DNA of 64,000 nt from Myxococcales bacterium (GTDB lineage: Bacteria; Myxococcota_A; Polyangia; Polyangiales; Polyangiaceae). The notes below the pieces were generated by a model, which searched no databases, was not told the origin of the DNA, and saw only the letters and a list, made by a program, of their open reading frames with translations. A program made the position numbers and the translations under genes. This document shows, in pieces, positions 41,052-49,159 of this stretch. The DNA lies in assembly GCA_016712525.1 (NCBI GenBank), contig JADJQX010000008.1:1116001-1180000 (forward strand), read 5' to 3'. Each line of letters opens with the position of its first letter. The stretch's first letter is position 1.

Positions 41052-42413
41052 GTGAATCGCCGTTATCCCGTGAGGCTCGTCATGGTCGCCACGTTGATCG
41101 CGCTCTTCCTCCTGCCGAGCCTCGCGCTCGCGGCGGACGGGTCCGACACGTCGGCGTTCGAGCGCTACGCCTCGCAAAGCCCCATCGTCGCCGCGGGCAT
41201 GTCGTTCGCCTTCGGTTTCATCAGCGCGCTCACGCCGTGCGTCTTCCCCATGGTGCCCATCACGGTGGCCATCTTCGGCGCGACCGAGTCGCAGTCGCGT
41301 CTGCGCGGCGCAGCGCTGTCGGCCACGTTCGTGCTCGGCATCGCGTGCCTCTTCACGCCGCTCGGCATCGGCGCGGCGCTCTCGGGCAAGCTCATGGGCT
41401 CGGCCCTGTCGAACCCGTGGGTCGTCGGCGTGCTCGCCCTCGTCTTCCTCGCGCTCGCGTCGTCCATGTTCGGCGCGTTCGAGATGGCCCTCCCCTCGAG
41501 CATGAACAACCGACTCTCGAGCGTCGGTGGCGTCGGCTTCCGGGGCGCGTTCGTGCTCGGCCTCGTCATGGGCCTCGTCGCCGCGCCCTGCACCGGCCCG
41601 TTCATGACGGGCATGGTCACCTGGATCGCCACGACCAAGAACGTCGCGCTCGGCGCGATCTGCATGTTCTCGTTCGCGCTCGGCCTCGGCATCCTCTTCT
41701 TCATCGCCGGCACGTTCGCGGTGAACATGCCGAAGGGTGGCGCGTGGATGATGGGCATCAAGTGGGCGAGCGGCGTCGGCCTCGCCTACATGGCCTTCGC
41801 CTACATCCGGGACTCGAACCCGGCCATCGCCAAGAAGATCATCATGCCGTCGACCATCTTCGGCGTCGGCGTCGGCGTGCTCTTCTTGATCGGCATCGCG
41901 CTCGGCACGGTGCACGTGCTCGCCGAGCGACGCAAGTCGCCCATCGCGCACCTGTCGAAGCCGATGAAGCTCGCGTCGATCGTGCCGGCCGTCGCGGGCG
42001 CGTTCCTCTTCATCTCGTGGCTGAACGCCCCCAAGGAGATCGCGGTCGACCCGAACGCGCCCAAGATCGCTTGGGCCCAGAAGGAAGACGCCGAGAAGGT
42101 CATCGCGCAGGCGGCGACCGACAAAAAGCCCGTGCTCGTGGACTTCGGCGCCACGTGGTGCAAGGCCTGCATGGAGCTCGAGGAGCAGACCTTCCCCGAC
42201 GCGCGCGTCCGGAGCGAGGCCTCGCGCTACTCCACCGTGCACGTCGACGCGACCGACGACGAGGACGAGACCGTGAAGAAGCTCTCGGCCAAGTACAAGA
42301 TCGTCGGGCTCCCCGTGCTCATCCTCATCGACAGCACCGGCAAGGAGGTCACGCGCTTCAACGAGTTCGTGCCCCCCGAGAAGTTCGTCGAGGCCCTCAA
42401 GAAGGTGCAGTGA
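41052..42413 (+). CDS. DsbD-like thiol:disulfide transporter lacking the N-terminal domain
   Basis: 453 residues from the GTG at 41052. After a signal-like helix (LVMVATLIALFLLPSLALAA) comes a DsbD/CcdA membrane domain of about eight helices. It has the redox Cys pair in SALTPCVFPM and AAPCTGPFMTG. The C-terminal about 110 residues are a thioredoxin-like domain with WCKAC (ATWCKACMELE) and a cis-Pro segment GLPVLILI. DsbD carries electrons from cytoplasmic thioredoxin to periplasmic proteins. Here the N-terminal periplasmic Ig-like domain of E. coli DsbD is missing: only about 30 residues separate the signal and first membrane helix. It is therefore a beta-gamma form related to ScsB/CcdA fusions. 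The upstream region is rich in dyads. Confidence 0.9.
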   Translation: MNRRYPVRLVMVATLIALFLLPSLALAADGSDTSAFERYASQSPIVAAGMSFAFGFISALTPCVFPMVPITVAIFGATESQSRLRGAALSATFVLGIACLFTPLGIGAALSGKLMGSALSNPWVVGVLALVFLALASSMFGAFEMALPSSMNNRLSSVGGVGFRGAFVLGLVMGLVAAPCTGPFMTGMVTWIATTKNVALGAICMFSFALGLGILFFIAGTFAVNMPKGGAWMMGIKWASGVGLAYMAFAYIRDSNPAIAKKIIMPSTIFGVGVGVLFLIGIALGTVHVLAERRKSPIAHLSKPMKLASIVPAVAGAFLFISWLNAPKEIAVDPNAPKIAWAQKEDAEKVIAQAATDKKPVLVDFGATWCKACMELEEQTFPDARVRSEASRYSTVHVDATDDEDETVKKLSAKYKIVGLPVLILIDSTGKEVTRFNEFVPPEKFVEALKKVQ

Positions 42414-42494
42414 CGGGCGTCCGTTCGCGCTGAACGTCGCGTCGATGCGGGCGGACCTCTCGGGGTTCGCCCGTGTTCGTTTCGGGCCGCCTTC

Positions 42495-42511
42495 GCACGG
42501 GCATCCTGTGC
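42495..42511. repeat. 17-bp element GCACGGGCATCCTGTGC (copy 2)
   Basis: This second copy of the element at 40683-40699 differs by one base. It sits 82 bp after the DsbD-like stop and 118 bp before the lipoprotein start at 42629. Both copies therefore lie upstream of envelope-protein genes. Confidence 0.45.
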
Positions 42512-42628
42512 CACGAGGGCGGATCCGCGCGCCATGCCCCCCGCAGCGCGCCCTACGACAAACCCATGAAACAACATGCGATTTTAGCTTCGGCACCCTA
42601 CGGCACACGGAATGCAACGGAAGGTGGC

Positions 42629-43633
42629 ATGCCTCGCTCGGCCCCCCTCCGCTCGCTCGTCCGCTTCGCGCTCGCCGTCACGCCCGTGGGGCTCGCGCTC
42701 GCGTGCAGCCCGGACGCCGATCCGCCCGCCGCATCGTCGCTCGTCGTAGGCCTCCAGGGCGACGAGCTCCGCACCTTGCTCTCGGAAGTGACCGTGTCGA
42801 CCAAGGTCGACGGCAAGGTCGCCAAAGAAGAGCGCATCACGCGCGACGCGAACGGGATCATCCCTTTCCCGCGCGAGCTCGTGCTCGAGGGCGCTCCCGG
42901 CGCGAAGGTCGAGGTCGAGGTGGTCGGCACGGGGACGACGTTCGGCTCGACGGCCAGCGCGGAGCTCGTGAGGCGGCGCGCCGTCACCGTGATCCCGCGC
43001 GAGAAGCGGCTGCTCCGGCTCGCGCTCGAGGGCGCGTGTGTCGTCGCCCCGGGCACCTCCGCGGCGGTGTGCACGGGCGACACGTGCCGGGGCGGGCGCT
43101 GCGTCTCGCCCGACGTGCCCGAGGCCGCGCTCGAGCCCTACGCGACCGACTGGCCGGTGAACCAGCCGGACATCTGCCGCCCGGCCAACGCCGGCGCCCC
43201 CGAGGTCGTGCTCGGAAAGGGCCAGACCGACTACGGTAACCTCACCGACGGCGAGACCCTCCGCCTCGAGCGCGGGCCGCAGGGTGGGCACCACCTGTGG
43301 GTGGCGCTCCGCATGAAGAACATCAAGCAGGCCGGCACGCGGACGCTCATCACCGCGGTGCAGCCCGGCACCGGCCTCAAGGCCACGCCGGCCGCGTTCG
43401 TGTTCGGCTTCGAGCCCGACGAGGGCGGGTACTGCAAGCTCTACGGCCTACGTTTCCAGGTCGACGCGGGCGGCGCGCTCGGCGAGGCGCACAAGCCCTT
43501 TTTGGGCAAAGACCTCGACATCACCATCGAGGTCACCGACGTGGCAGGCCGCACGGCGCGCGCGACGAAGCGTGTGCACGTGGCCGACAAGCTCCTCTGC
43601 CCGGACGGCACCGAGGCATGCAACGGCTCGTGA
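42629..43633 (+). CDS. Lipoprotein of unknown function
   Basis: 334 residues from the ATG at 42629, preferred over upstream starts because GGAAGGTG lies just before it and it opens into a lipoprotein signal (SLVRFALAVTPVGLALAC). Residues about 35-160 form a beta-rich domain (VVGLQGDELRTLLSEVTVST) resembling bacterial Ig-like folds. A Cys-rich bridge CTGDTCRGGRCVSP follows. The C-terminal about 170 residues are a second beta domain with HHLWVALRMKNI and the ending LCPDGTEACNGS, probably disulfide-bonded. The type is common in myxobacteria without known function. It follows the DsbD-like gene by about 215 bp; its several Cys make it a conceivable client. Confidence 0.75.
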   Translation: MPRSAPLRSLVRFALAVTPVGLALACSPDADPPAASSLVVGLQGDELRTLLSEVTVSTKVDGKVAKEERITRDANGIIPFPRELVLEGAPGAKVEVEVVGTGTTFGSTASAELVRRRAVTVIPREKRLLRLALEGACVVAPGTSAAVCTGDTCRGGRCVSPDVPEAALEPYATDWPVNQPDICRPANAGAPEVVLGKGQTDYGNLTDGETLRLERGPQGGHHLWVALRMKNIKQAGTRTLITAVQPGTGLKATPAAFVFGFEPDEGGYCKLYGLRFQVDAGGALGEAHKPFLGKDLDITIEVTDVAGRTARATKRVHVADKLLCPDGTEACNGS

Positions 43634-43654
43634 CGGCGCGCGCCCCCGAGCACT

Positions 43655-44473
43655 TCAGGGCGTGAAGTCCTCGCCGCTCGGCTTGGGCGGCGGCTTCGGC
43701 GCGGGCTTCGGATCGCCCGCGGGCTTCGGATCACCTGCAGGCTTCGGATCACCTGCGGGCTTCGGCGCGGGCTTGGGGGCGGCCTTCGGCGGCGGTTTTT
43801 TCGCGGGAGCGGCGCTCGCCGACGCTTGGGCCGAGGCCGAGGGCGCGGGCTCCGGGGTAGGCGCCTGTTTGGGGAGGTATTGCGCGCCGACCGTCTGGCC
43901 GAGGTCTTCGGCGAACTTGCGAGCTTCGCGCGCGTGCTCCTCGGCTTCCTTCACGAGCTCTCGCATTTTGTAGGCCGAGGCCGCGAGCTCGTTCTCCGCG
44001 TCGCGCCGCTTGGAGGCGTCGGTCGGGTAGTCTTTCGGCACGCCGGGGCGCAGCGCGTCGGCCTCTTTGGCGAGCTCTTCGTACTTTCCCACCCGAGAGA
44101 GCACCTTGTCGGCGCGCTCGAGCTCGCCTTTGGCGCACGTGTCGACCTCGGGTACGGCGGCCACGCTCGACGACTTCACGCGCGCGCGAATGGCCGAAAG
44201 AATGGTCTCCTTCGTGGCGTGCGGCAAGAGGCCGAGGCTCGCGACGAGCGCCTTGCGGTTGTCGCGGCGTTGTTCGTTCCACCCCTCGGCGCCCACCTGC
44301 TCGGCGTGCACCTTCTTCAAGAGCTCGTCGTACGTCGGGTTGCCGACGGTGGCGAGCTGGCCGCGCCCGACGCGTGTGTTTTGGTAGGGCTCGCAGCCGA
44401 CGACCGCGAGCCCACCGAGGCCGAGGCACACCGCGAGAGCCACAGCTCGCATCCGCATCATGTTCCGCACCAT
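43655..44473 (-). CDS. Lipoprotein with coiled middle and Pro/Lys repeat tail
   Basis: 272 residues; the start MVRNMMRMRAVALAV has alternatives a few codons in. The signal ends at the lipobox LGGLAVVGC. Residues about 35-190 are helical and charged (ELVKEAEEHAREARKFAEDL), suggesting coiled coil. From about 205 the tail is Pro/Ala/Lys-rich, with three KPAGDP repeats encoded by an 18-bp tandem repeat. A Pro/Lys tail could span or bind peptidoglycan. The upstream GYF-scaffold gene ends only 22 bp before it, so they are likely one operon. No known family. Confidence 0.7.
   Translation of the reverse strand: MVRNMMRMRAVALAVCLGLGGLAVVGCEPYQNTRVGRGQLATVGNPTYDELLKKVHAEQVGAEGWNEQRRDNRKALVASLGLLPHATKETILSAIRARVKSSSVAAVPEVDTCAKGELERADKVLSRVGKYEELAKEADALRPGVPKDYPTDASKRRDAENELAASAYKMRELVKEAEEHAREARKFAEDLGQTVGAQYLPKQAPTPEPAPSASAQASASAAPAKKPPPKAAPKPAPKPAGDPKPAGDPKPAGDPKPAPKPPPKPSGEDFTP
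43701..43766 (-). repeat. 18-bp tandem repeat (three full copies plus a partial one)
   Basis: The unit GCGGGCTTCGGATCACCT or close variants runs 43701-43718, 43719-43736 and 43737-43754, with a partial copy from 43755. On the minus strand it encodes the KPAGDP repeats of the lipoprotein tail. Copy number is likely to vary between strains. Confidence 0.8.
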
Positions 44474-44495
44474 CTCCGACGAGACCTACCTTGGG

Positions 44496-47400
44496 TTAGT
44501 TGCCGCAGGTGATGGGCACGGCGACCAGCCGGTAGCCCTCTTCTTTGGACGAGAAATAGGCCAAAATCCCCTTGCCGCTCGCGTCGACGGCGCCCCTCGC
44601 CTGCCCCGCGTTCACGCCGCTCGGAGACACCTCGATGGGCGCACCCGACGAGTCTCCGGAGGCGTCGACCACGTGCGCGCGTACGACGCGACCGTTCTCC
44701 GGACCTTCGGTCCACGTGAGGAGGTACGCGCCACCGGCGAGGCCGAGGAGCGACGGGGAGATCACGCTGCCCCCGGGCCCACCCTTCGGCAACACGAAGG
44801 GCTTCGGCTCGAACGCGGCCCCACCGACCTTGCCCCCGAAGAGACGGAGCGTCCACGGACCGTCTCCCGAGCGCTCCGCGAACGCCGAGAGCCACGTCCC
44901 CTCGCTCACCGCGAGCGCGGGCGCGCCGATCTTGTCGCCCACGCCCTTGGCCTTCTGCACCTCGCCGAGCGGGGCGAGATCGGCGGACGTGAACCCCACG
45001 TGCACGGAGCCCGAATGACGAAACGCGACGCCCACGCCCTTGTCGGAGGTGGTGACGACCCGGAGGCCCTCGACGGGCCCTTCCCCCACGGCGAACAGGT
45101 CCTTCGCGCCCGTGCGGAGATGCGGCGCGTAGGCGATGGACGAGCCGCCGACACCCACGTCGATCGGGGGGTCGAGCGGGGCCACGCGACGCGAGGACAA
45201 CCCTAGGATTTTCTTGTCGATTTCGACCGAGAGCTCCAACTTGCCCTTGCGCAAGAACGGCAGCACTCGCCGGACGGGCTCGCCCATCGTGAGCTTGCCG
45301 GCCGCCGTCGGAGCGAGCCCCTCGCCGACCTTCACGAGGTGCCCCTCCTTGGGACTCGACGCGTAGCCCACGGCGAGCACACCGCCCTCGGCGAGCACCT
45401 CGACGCCCGCACCGAGCGAGGTCTTCTCGGCGAGCGTCACGGCGTCCCCCGTGAGCTTGCACGTGACGCTCGGGGCAGCAGGAGGAGGTGGTGGCACCGA
45501 GGCCGAGGCCGGAGGCGGCGCGGACGCGGAAGCGAGGGCCACGGCGCTCGCGCTCCCCCCCGACGCGACGCTCGACGACGCCGATGGAGAGGGCTTCGCC
45601 TTCGTGGCCGACGGGTCGTCTCCGCCGGAGCACGCCTTCACGAGCCCCGCGAGCACGAGGACGCCGAACGCCGCCGCCGACACCCCGACCACGGGCAAAA
45701 AGAAGCGATTTTCCTTCGACTTCGCCTCGGCGAACGCGCGCGCCTTGGCCACCACGGGGCCGAGTGTCTTTCGGAGCTGGTCGATGGGCGAAGGCGCGAC
45801 GACCCCGGAGAGATCGACCTCGGAGCCGGCGGCGTCGCGTGAGCCTTCGGGGCGAGATGGGCTCGGCTCCTTCGGCGGCTCGTCCCGGTCGGCGCGCTGG
45901 AAGTACGCCGCCGCGTCGGAGGTGGGTTGGCTCGCCGGGGGAGGCACGACGACGGGGTGTGGAGAGATCTCGCCCACGGGGAGCCCGATGCCGATCGCCG
46001 TCGGCACCGAGATGCCCGAGCGCGGAGGAGCGTCGACCGAGCCCGAGCCCGACTCGACGGGCGCAAACGGCGTGACGGGCGCTGCGGCGGGCGCCACCAC
46101 GGGGGCCACGGGCGTGCCGTCGGGGCCAACCGGGGAAGGCGTCCCGAAGAGGGACGTCGGGACGGGCGCGGCTTTCGGTGCATCTTGCACGGGAGTGCCG
46201 AAAAGCGACGTAGGTACGGGCTTTTGGGCGTCGGCTTGGTCGGCCTTCGGTGGGCCTTCGGGCGCGATCGGGGAGGGCGTCCCGAAGAGCGAGGTCGGCA
46301 CGCTGACCGAGGACCCGGCCGCAGGCGCGGGATCGGCCGCGACCTTCGCGGGCTCTCGAGCGGCGGCGACCGTGGCCGCGAAAGGGAGCGCCGCGGGGAT
46401 CGCACCCGTGCTGTCGGCCGAGAGGAGCAGAGAGGAGGAGAGCTCCTCGGCGGCGAGCGGTACGGAGGGCGCGACGGGCGCGACGGGAGGCGGAGGGCGC
46501 GACGCGAGCGGCTTCGGCGCCGGTGGCGGTTGGCTCCGAACGGGGCGCGCGAGCTCGAACGCACCACTCTCGGCCGACTCGAGCAGCGAAGACGAGAGCT
46601 CCTCGGCGGCGAGCGGAACGGAAGGAACGACCGGCGGAGGAGGGCGCGACGCGAGCGGCTTCGTCGCCGGTGGCGGCATCGACGGGCCCTTGGGTGCCGG
46701 CGGCGGCATCGACGGGGCCTTGGGCGCCGGTGGCGGCATCGACGGACCGCGAGGCCCCGACTTGGGCTTCGACGACCGCGGCTCGACGTAGCTGTACGAG
46801 GAGCTCGACTCGTCAAGGAGGGAGCTCGACGAGAGCTCTTCGGCCGAAGCGGGTGCGGCTGGGACGTTCGGCGCCGGGAGCAGATCTTTCGACGGCGCAG
46901 CCGGCGCGGGTTTGGGCGTGTGCATCGCCGCGGGCACGGCGGGGGCCGTCGGGCGGAGGAGAGGACCGACCGGGGCGGCCGACCACGAGAGCTCGTCGGT
47001 CATCGCGGGCGGGGGCGCGGGCGAGAGCGCGGGCGCGGGTGGAGGCGCGGGCGACGCGAGAGGCGTGGTCACGGGGCGCTGCACGGCGGGCATCCCGAGC
47101 TGCGTGGCGAGCTTCGAGGGGAGCGCCTTCGGGACCGGCGCGACCTCGGGGGGCTTCGCCGAAGCCGACGGAGCCGACGGTGGCTCGGGCTTGGGGCCCG
47201 ACGCAGGCGGCTCGGGCAACTTCGGGCCCGAAGGCGCGGCTTTGGGAGCGCTCGCGGGGGGCGCAGGGACCGGCGCGGAAGGGCGCGAGTGGCCGGGCGG
47301 CGCTGCCTGCGGCGCGGCGAGGGGGACGTAGGGAGGGGGCGGCGGAGGCTCGGCGTGCGTCGCCGTGGCAAGCCCGCCAGAGGCCTGCGCCTCGTACTGC

Positions 47401-47645
47401 GATTGAGCGGCGACGACGGCGAGAGGAGGCGGTGGGATGTTCGGCAGGAGCCCATGCTCGGCCGAGAGCGCGCTCGACGACAGCTCGGGAACCTCGCGGG
47501 CTTCGCGCCACGCGACCCAACCGGCGCACCACACGGGCGCGTTCGGGGCCACGAGCCCCGAGGCGAGCGCGGCACGAAGCTCATCGAGGCGGATGCGTCG
47601 TTGCTGGCCTGAAGGATCGGCCCAGCGCCACTCGGTGTCGTGCAT
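44496..47645 (-). CDS. GYF_2-like domain scaffold protein with Pro-rich linkers, one membrane helix and a large C-terminal domain
   Basis: 1049 residues from the ATG at 47645 (MHDTEWRWADPSGQQRRIRL). Residues 1-55 match a bacterial GYF_2-type domain, with W at 6 and 8, and VWCAGWVAWREAREV closing it. About 500 residues of low-complexity Pro/Ala/Ser follow. They contain repeated short motifs: ELSSSLLESAES, ELSSSLLLSADS and ELSSSSLLDESS; three copies of VPTSLFGTP; and three PSMPPPAPK units. One membrane helix lies at about 695-715 (VVGVSAAAFGVLVLAGLVKAC). The last about 280 residues are beta-rich with Gly turns, like a propeller, and are probably periplasmic. GYF domains bind Pro-rich peptides, so self-association or scaffolding is inferred. 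Confidence 0.8.
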   Translation of the reverse strand: MHDTEWRWADPSGQQRRIRLDELRAALASGLVAPNAPVWCAGWVAWREAREVPELSSSALSAEHGLLPNIPPPPLAVVAAQSQYEAQASGGLATATHAEPPPPPPYVPLAAPQAAPPGHSRPSAPVPAPPASAPKAAPSGPKLPEPPASGPKPEPPSAPSASAKPPEVAPVPKALPSKLATQLGMPAVQRPVTTPLASPAPPPAPALSPAPPPAMTDELSWSAAPVGPLLRPTAPAVPAAMHTPKPAPAAPSKDLLPAPNVPAAPASAEELSSSSLLDESSSSYSYVEPRSSKPKSGPRGPSMPPPAPKAPSMPPPAPKGPSMPPPATKPLASRPPPPVVPSVPLAAEELSSSLLESAESGAFELARPVRSQPPPAPKPLASRPPPPVAPVAPSVPLAAEELSSSLLLSADSTGAIPAALPFAATVAAAREPAKVAADPAPAAGSSVSVPTSLFGTPSPIAPEGPPKADQADAQKPVPTSLFGTPVQDAPKAAPVPTSLFGTPSPVGPDGTPVAPVVAPAAAPVTPFAPVESGSGSVDAPPRSGISVPTAIGIGLPVGEISPHPVVVPPPASQPTSDAAAYFQRADRDEPPKEPSPSRPEGSRDAAGSEVDLSGVVAPSPIDQLRKTLGPVVAKARAFAEAKSKENRFFLPVVGVSAAAFGVLVLAGLVKACSGGDDPSATKAKPSPSASSSVASGGSASAVALASASAPPPASASVPPPPPAAPSVTCKLTGDAVTLAEKTSLGAGVEVLAEGGVLAVGYASSPKEGHLVKVGEGLAPTAAGKLTMGEPVRRVLPFLRKGKLELSVEIDKKILGLSSRRVAPLDPPIDVGVGGSSIAYAPHLRTGAKDLFAVGEGPVEGLRVVTTSDKGVGVAFRHSGSVHVGFTSADLAPLGEVQKAKGVGDKIGAPALAVSEGTWLSAFAERSGDGPWTLRLFGGKVGGAAFEPKPFVLPKGGPGGSVISPSLLGLAGGAYLLTWTEGPENGRVVRAHVVDASGDSSGAPIEVSPSGVNAGQARGAVDASGKGILAYFSSKEEGYRLVAVPITCGN
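46669..46758 (-). repeat. 30-bp tandem repeat (three copies) in the GYF scaffold gene
   Basis: Copies at 46669-46698, 46699-46728 and 46729-46758 share GGCGGCATCGACGG cores. They encode successive PSMPPPAPK-type decapeptides on the minus strand, which are candidate ligands for the protein's own GYF-like domain. Confidence 0.8.
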
Positions 47646-47765
47646 GCCGTCGTGGAGAATACATGGCCCGAGGGCACGAAAACGACTTCGTCGCACGTCC
47701 GACGGCGAACGTGCGCACATGCCACCACATCGCTCCCGCGCCGGCGAGACCTCGGCCCTGCGCAC

Positions 47766-48455
47766 CTACGGGCCGGGAGCGGCCTCGGCGAACGCGACGA
47801 CGGCCTCCACGACGACCTCGGCGCCTGCGTGCGTGAGGGCTTCACGGCACGCGGCGAGCGTGGCCCCCGTCGTGCGCACGTCGTCCACGAGCAGGACCCG
47901 CACACCCCGGAGCCGAGCCGCTCGCGACGCGGGCACGACGAACGCGCCCTCGAGATTCGTAAGGCGCCCTTCCTTTCCGAGGCTGGCCTGCGCGAGCGTC
48001 GGGCGCACCTTCGCGAGGCCGTCGACGACGAGGGGGAGCTCGAGCCCACGCGCGAGCTCCCGCGCGATCAACGCCGCCGGGTCGAACCCACGCTCCGCGA
48101 GGCGCTTCGGATGAACGGGCACCGGGACGACGGCCTCGGGGACGTGCGCGAGGATGGCTCGACGACCGCGGAGGAGGAGCGCGCCGAGGGGCCGCGCGAG
48201 GTCGTCGCGTTTTCCGTACTTGAACCGGATGATGCCGTCGCGGACGGCGCCGCCGTAGACGAAGGGAGAGATCAGCGGCACCACCGACTCGCCCCGAGGG
48301 AGCGCGACACGGGCGCCGGGGACCTTCTCGATCGATGCGCCGCACGCGCCACAGAAGACGGTCTCGAGCGGCACGGGACCGTCGCATCCTGTGCATCGAG
48401 GCTCGGCGATGGCGGCCACGGCGTTCGCGAAGAGCCAGCGAAAGAAGGGGAGCAT
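47766..48455 (-). CDS. comF: ComF family phosphoribosyltransferase-like protein
   Basis: 229 residues. An N-terminal double zinc-knuckle, CTGCDG near 21-26 and FCGACG near 34-39, is followed by the type I PRTase domain. The PRPP-binding loop is VLLVDDVRTTGAT near 195. PVPVHPKRLAERGFDPAALIA is the conserved ComF core motif (PxHxxRxxxRGFN-like). ComF proteins are needed for uptake or processing of transforming DNA in naturally competent bacteria. In this window the priA gene lies two genes upstream on the same strand, fitting a DNA-processing theme. The 120 bp after it precede the GYF scaffold gene. Confidence 0.9.
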   Translation of the reverse strand: MLPFFRWLFANAVAAIAEPRCTGCDGPVPLETVFCGACGASIEKVPGARVALPRGESVVPLISPFVYGGAVRDGIIRFKYGKRDDLARPLGALLLRGRRAILAHVPEAVVPVPVHPKRLAERGFDPAALIARELARGLELPLVVDGLAKVRPTLAQASLGKEGRLTNLEGAFVVPASRAARLRGVRVLLVDDVRTTGATLAACREALTHAGAEVVVEAVVAFAEAAPGP

Positions 48456-48552
48456 GCCGCCCTCTTCGGCAGGACCGCCTGGTTCGTTGCGTGGAAAATG
48501 AACGGCCGACGAGTGAGCGAGCTCCGGGGGGAGCGCGACGACGCCCGCCGGA

Positions 48553-49155
48553 TCACCGCGAGAAGAGCCAGTCTTCGGCCGAGAGCGACAAGACGCGGTG
48601 GGGGACCTCCCGTCCCGGCGGTCCGAGGTGCCGGACCTCGGAGGTCGGCTCGAACCCGCAGCGTTCGGCGAGGCGCACGCTGCGTGTGTTCGAGGGCGTG
48701 ATCACGGCCTCGAGCGCGTGGACCTCGGCGCATTCGAACGCGAATCGTACGACCGCGAGCACCGCCTCGCGCGCGAGCCCCTTGCCTTCCTCGCCGACGT
48801 CGACCCAGTAGCCGAGCTGGCCGACACGAGGGCCGCCCGGCGCGAGCCCCGAGACCACGACCTTCGCCAGCACGGGCGCCGAGGGAGCCCCGCCGCTCTC
48901 TCGAGGGAACGCGTAGAACGCGAACGCCGTCCCTCGGCGGAACGCCGCGCGCTCGGCCGCGACACGCGCCGCGACGGCGACGAGCGAGGCCGAGGGGACG
49001 TCGGGGCCGACGGTCGCGAGGTGCCGCGCGTTCTTCGCGAGGGCGCGAGAGATGGTACCGACATGGTCCTCGGACGCGGGACGGAGGACGAGGCGATCGG
49101 TGGAAATCCGCGTTCCCAATCCGTTTTTCGTCGCTCTTCGTCCGCGCGTCGCCAT
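48553..49155 (-). CDS. GNAT family acetyltransferase (RimJ/RimL-like)
   Basis: 200 residues from the ATG at 49155 (MATRGRRATKNGLGT), only 4 bp after the priA stop. The RimJ/RimL layout is seen: an opening strand ISTDRLVLRPASEDH, the beta4 strand VGQLGYWVDVGEEGKGLA with the acetyl-CoA loop (GEEGKGLAREAV, near 125), and the closing AEVHALEAVITPSNTRSVRLAERCGF, where Asn-x-x-Ser marks the family. Members acetylate ribosomal protein N-termini or small amines. The substrate here is unknown. Tight spacing to priA suggests cotranscription. Confidence 0.88.
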   Translation of the reverse strand: MATRGRRATKNGLGTRISTDRLVLRPASEDHVGTISRALAKNARHLATVGPDVPSASLVAVAARVAAERAAFRRGTAFAFYAFPRESGGAPSAPVLAKVVVSGLAPGGPRVGQLGYWVDVGEEGKGLAREAVLAVVRFAFECAEVHALEAVITPSNTRSVRLAERCGFEPTSEVRHLGPPGREVPHRVLSLSAEDWLFSR

Positions 49156-49159
49156 GGCC

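Noticed and set aside
48384..48394. GCATCCTGTGC matching the core of the 17-bp element
   Set aside because: It lies within comF, where the minus strand encodes part of the zinc knuckle; only 11 bases match.
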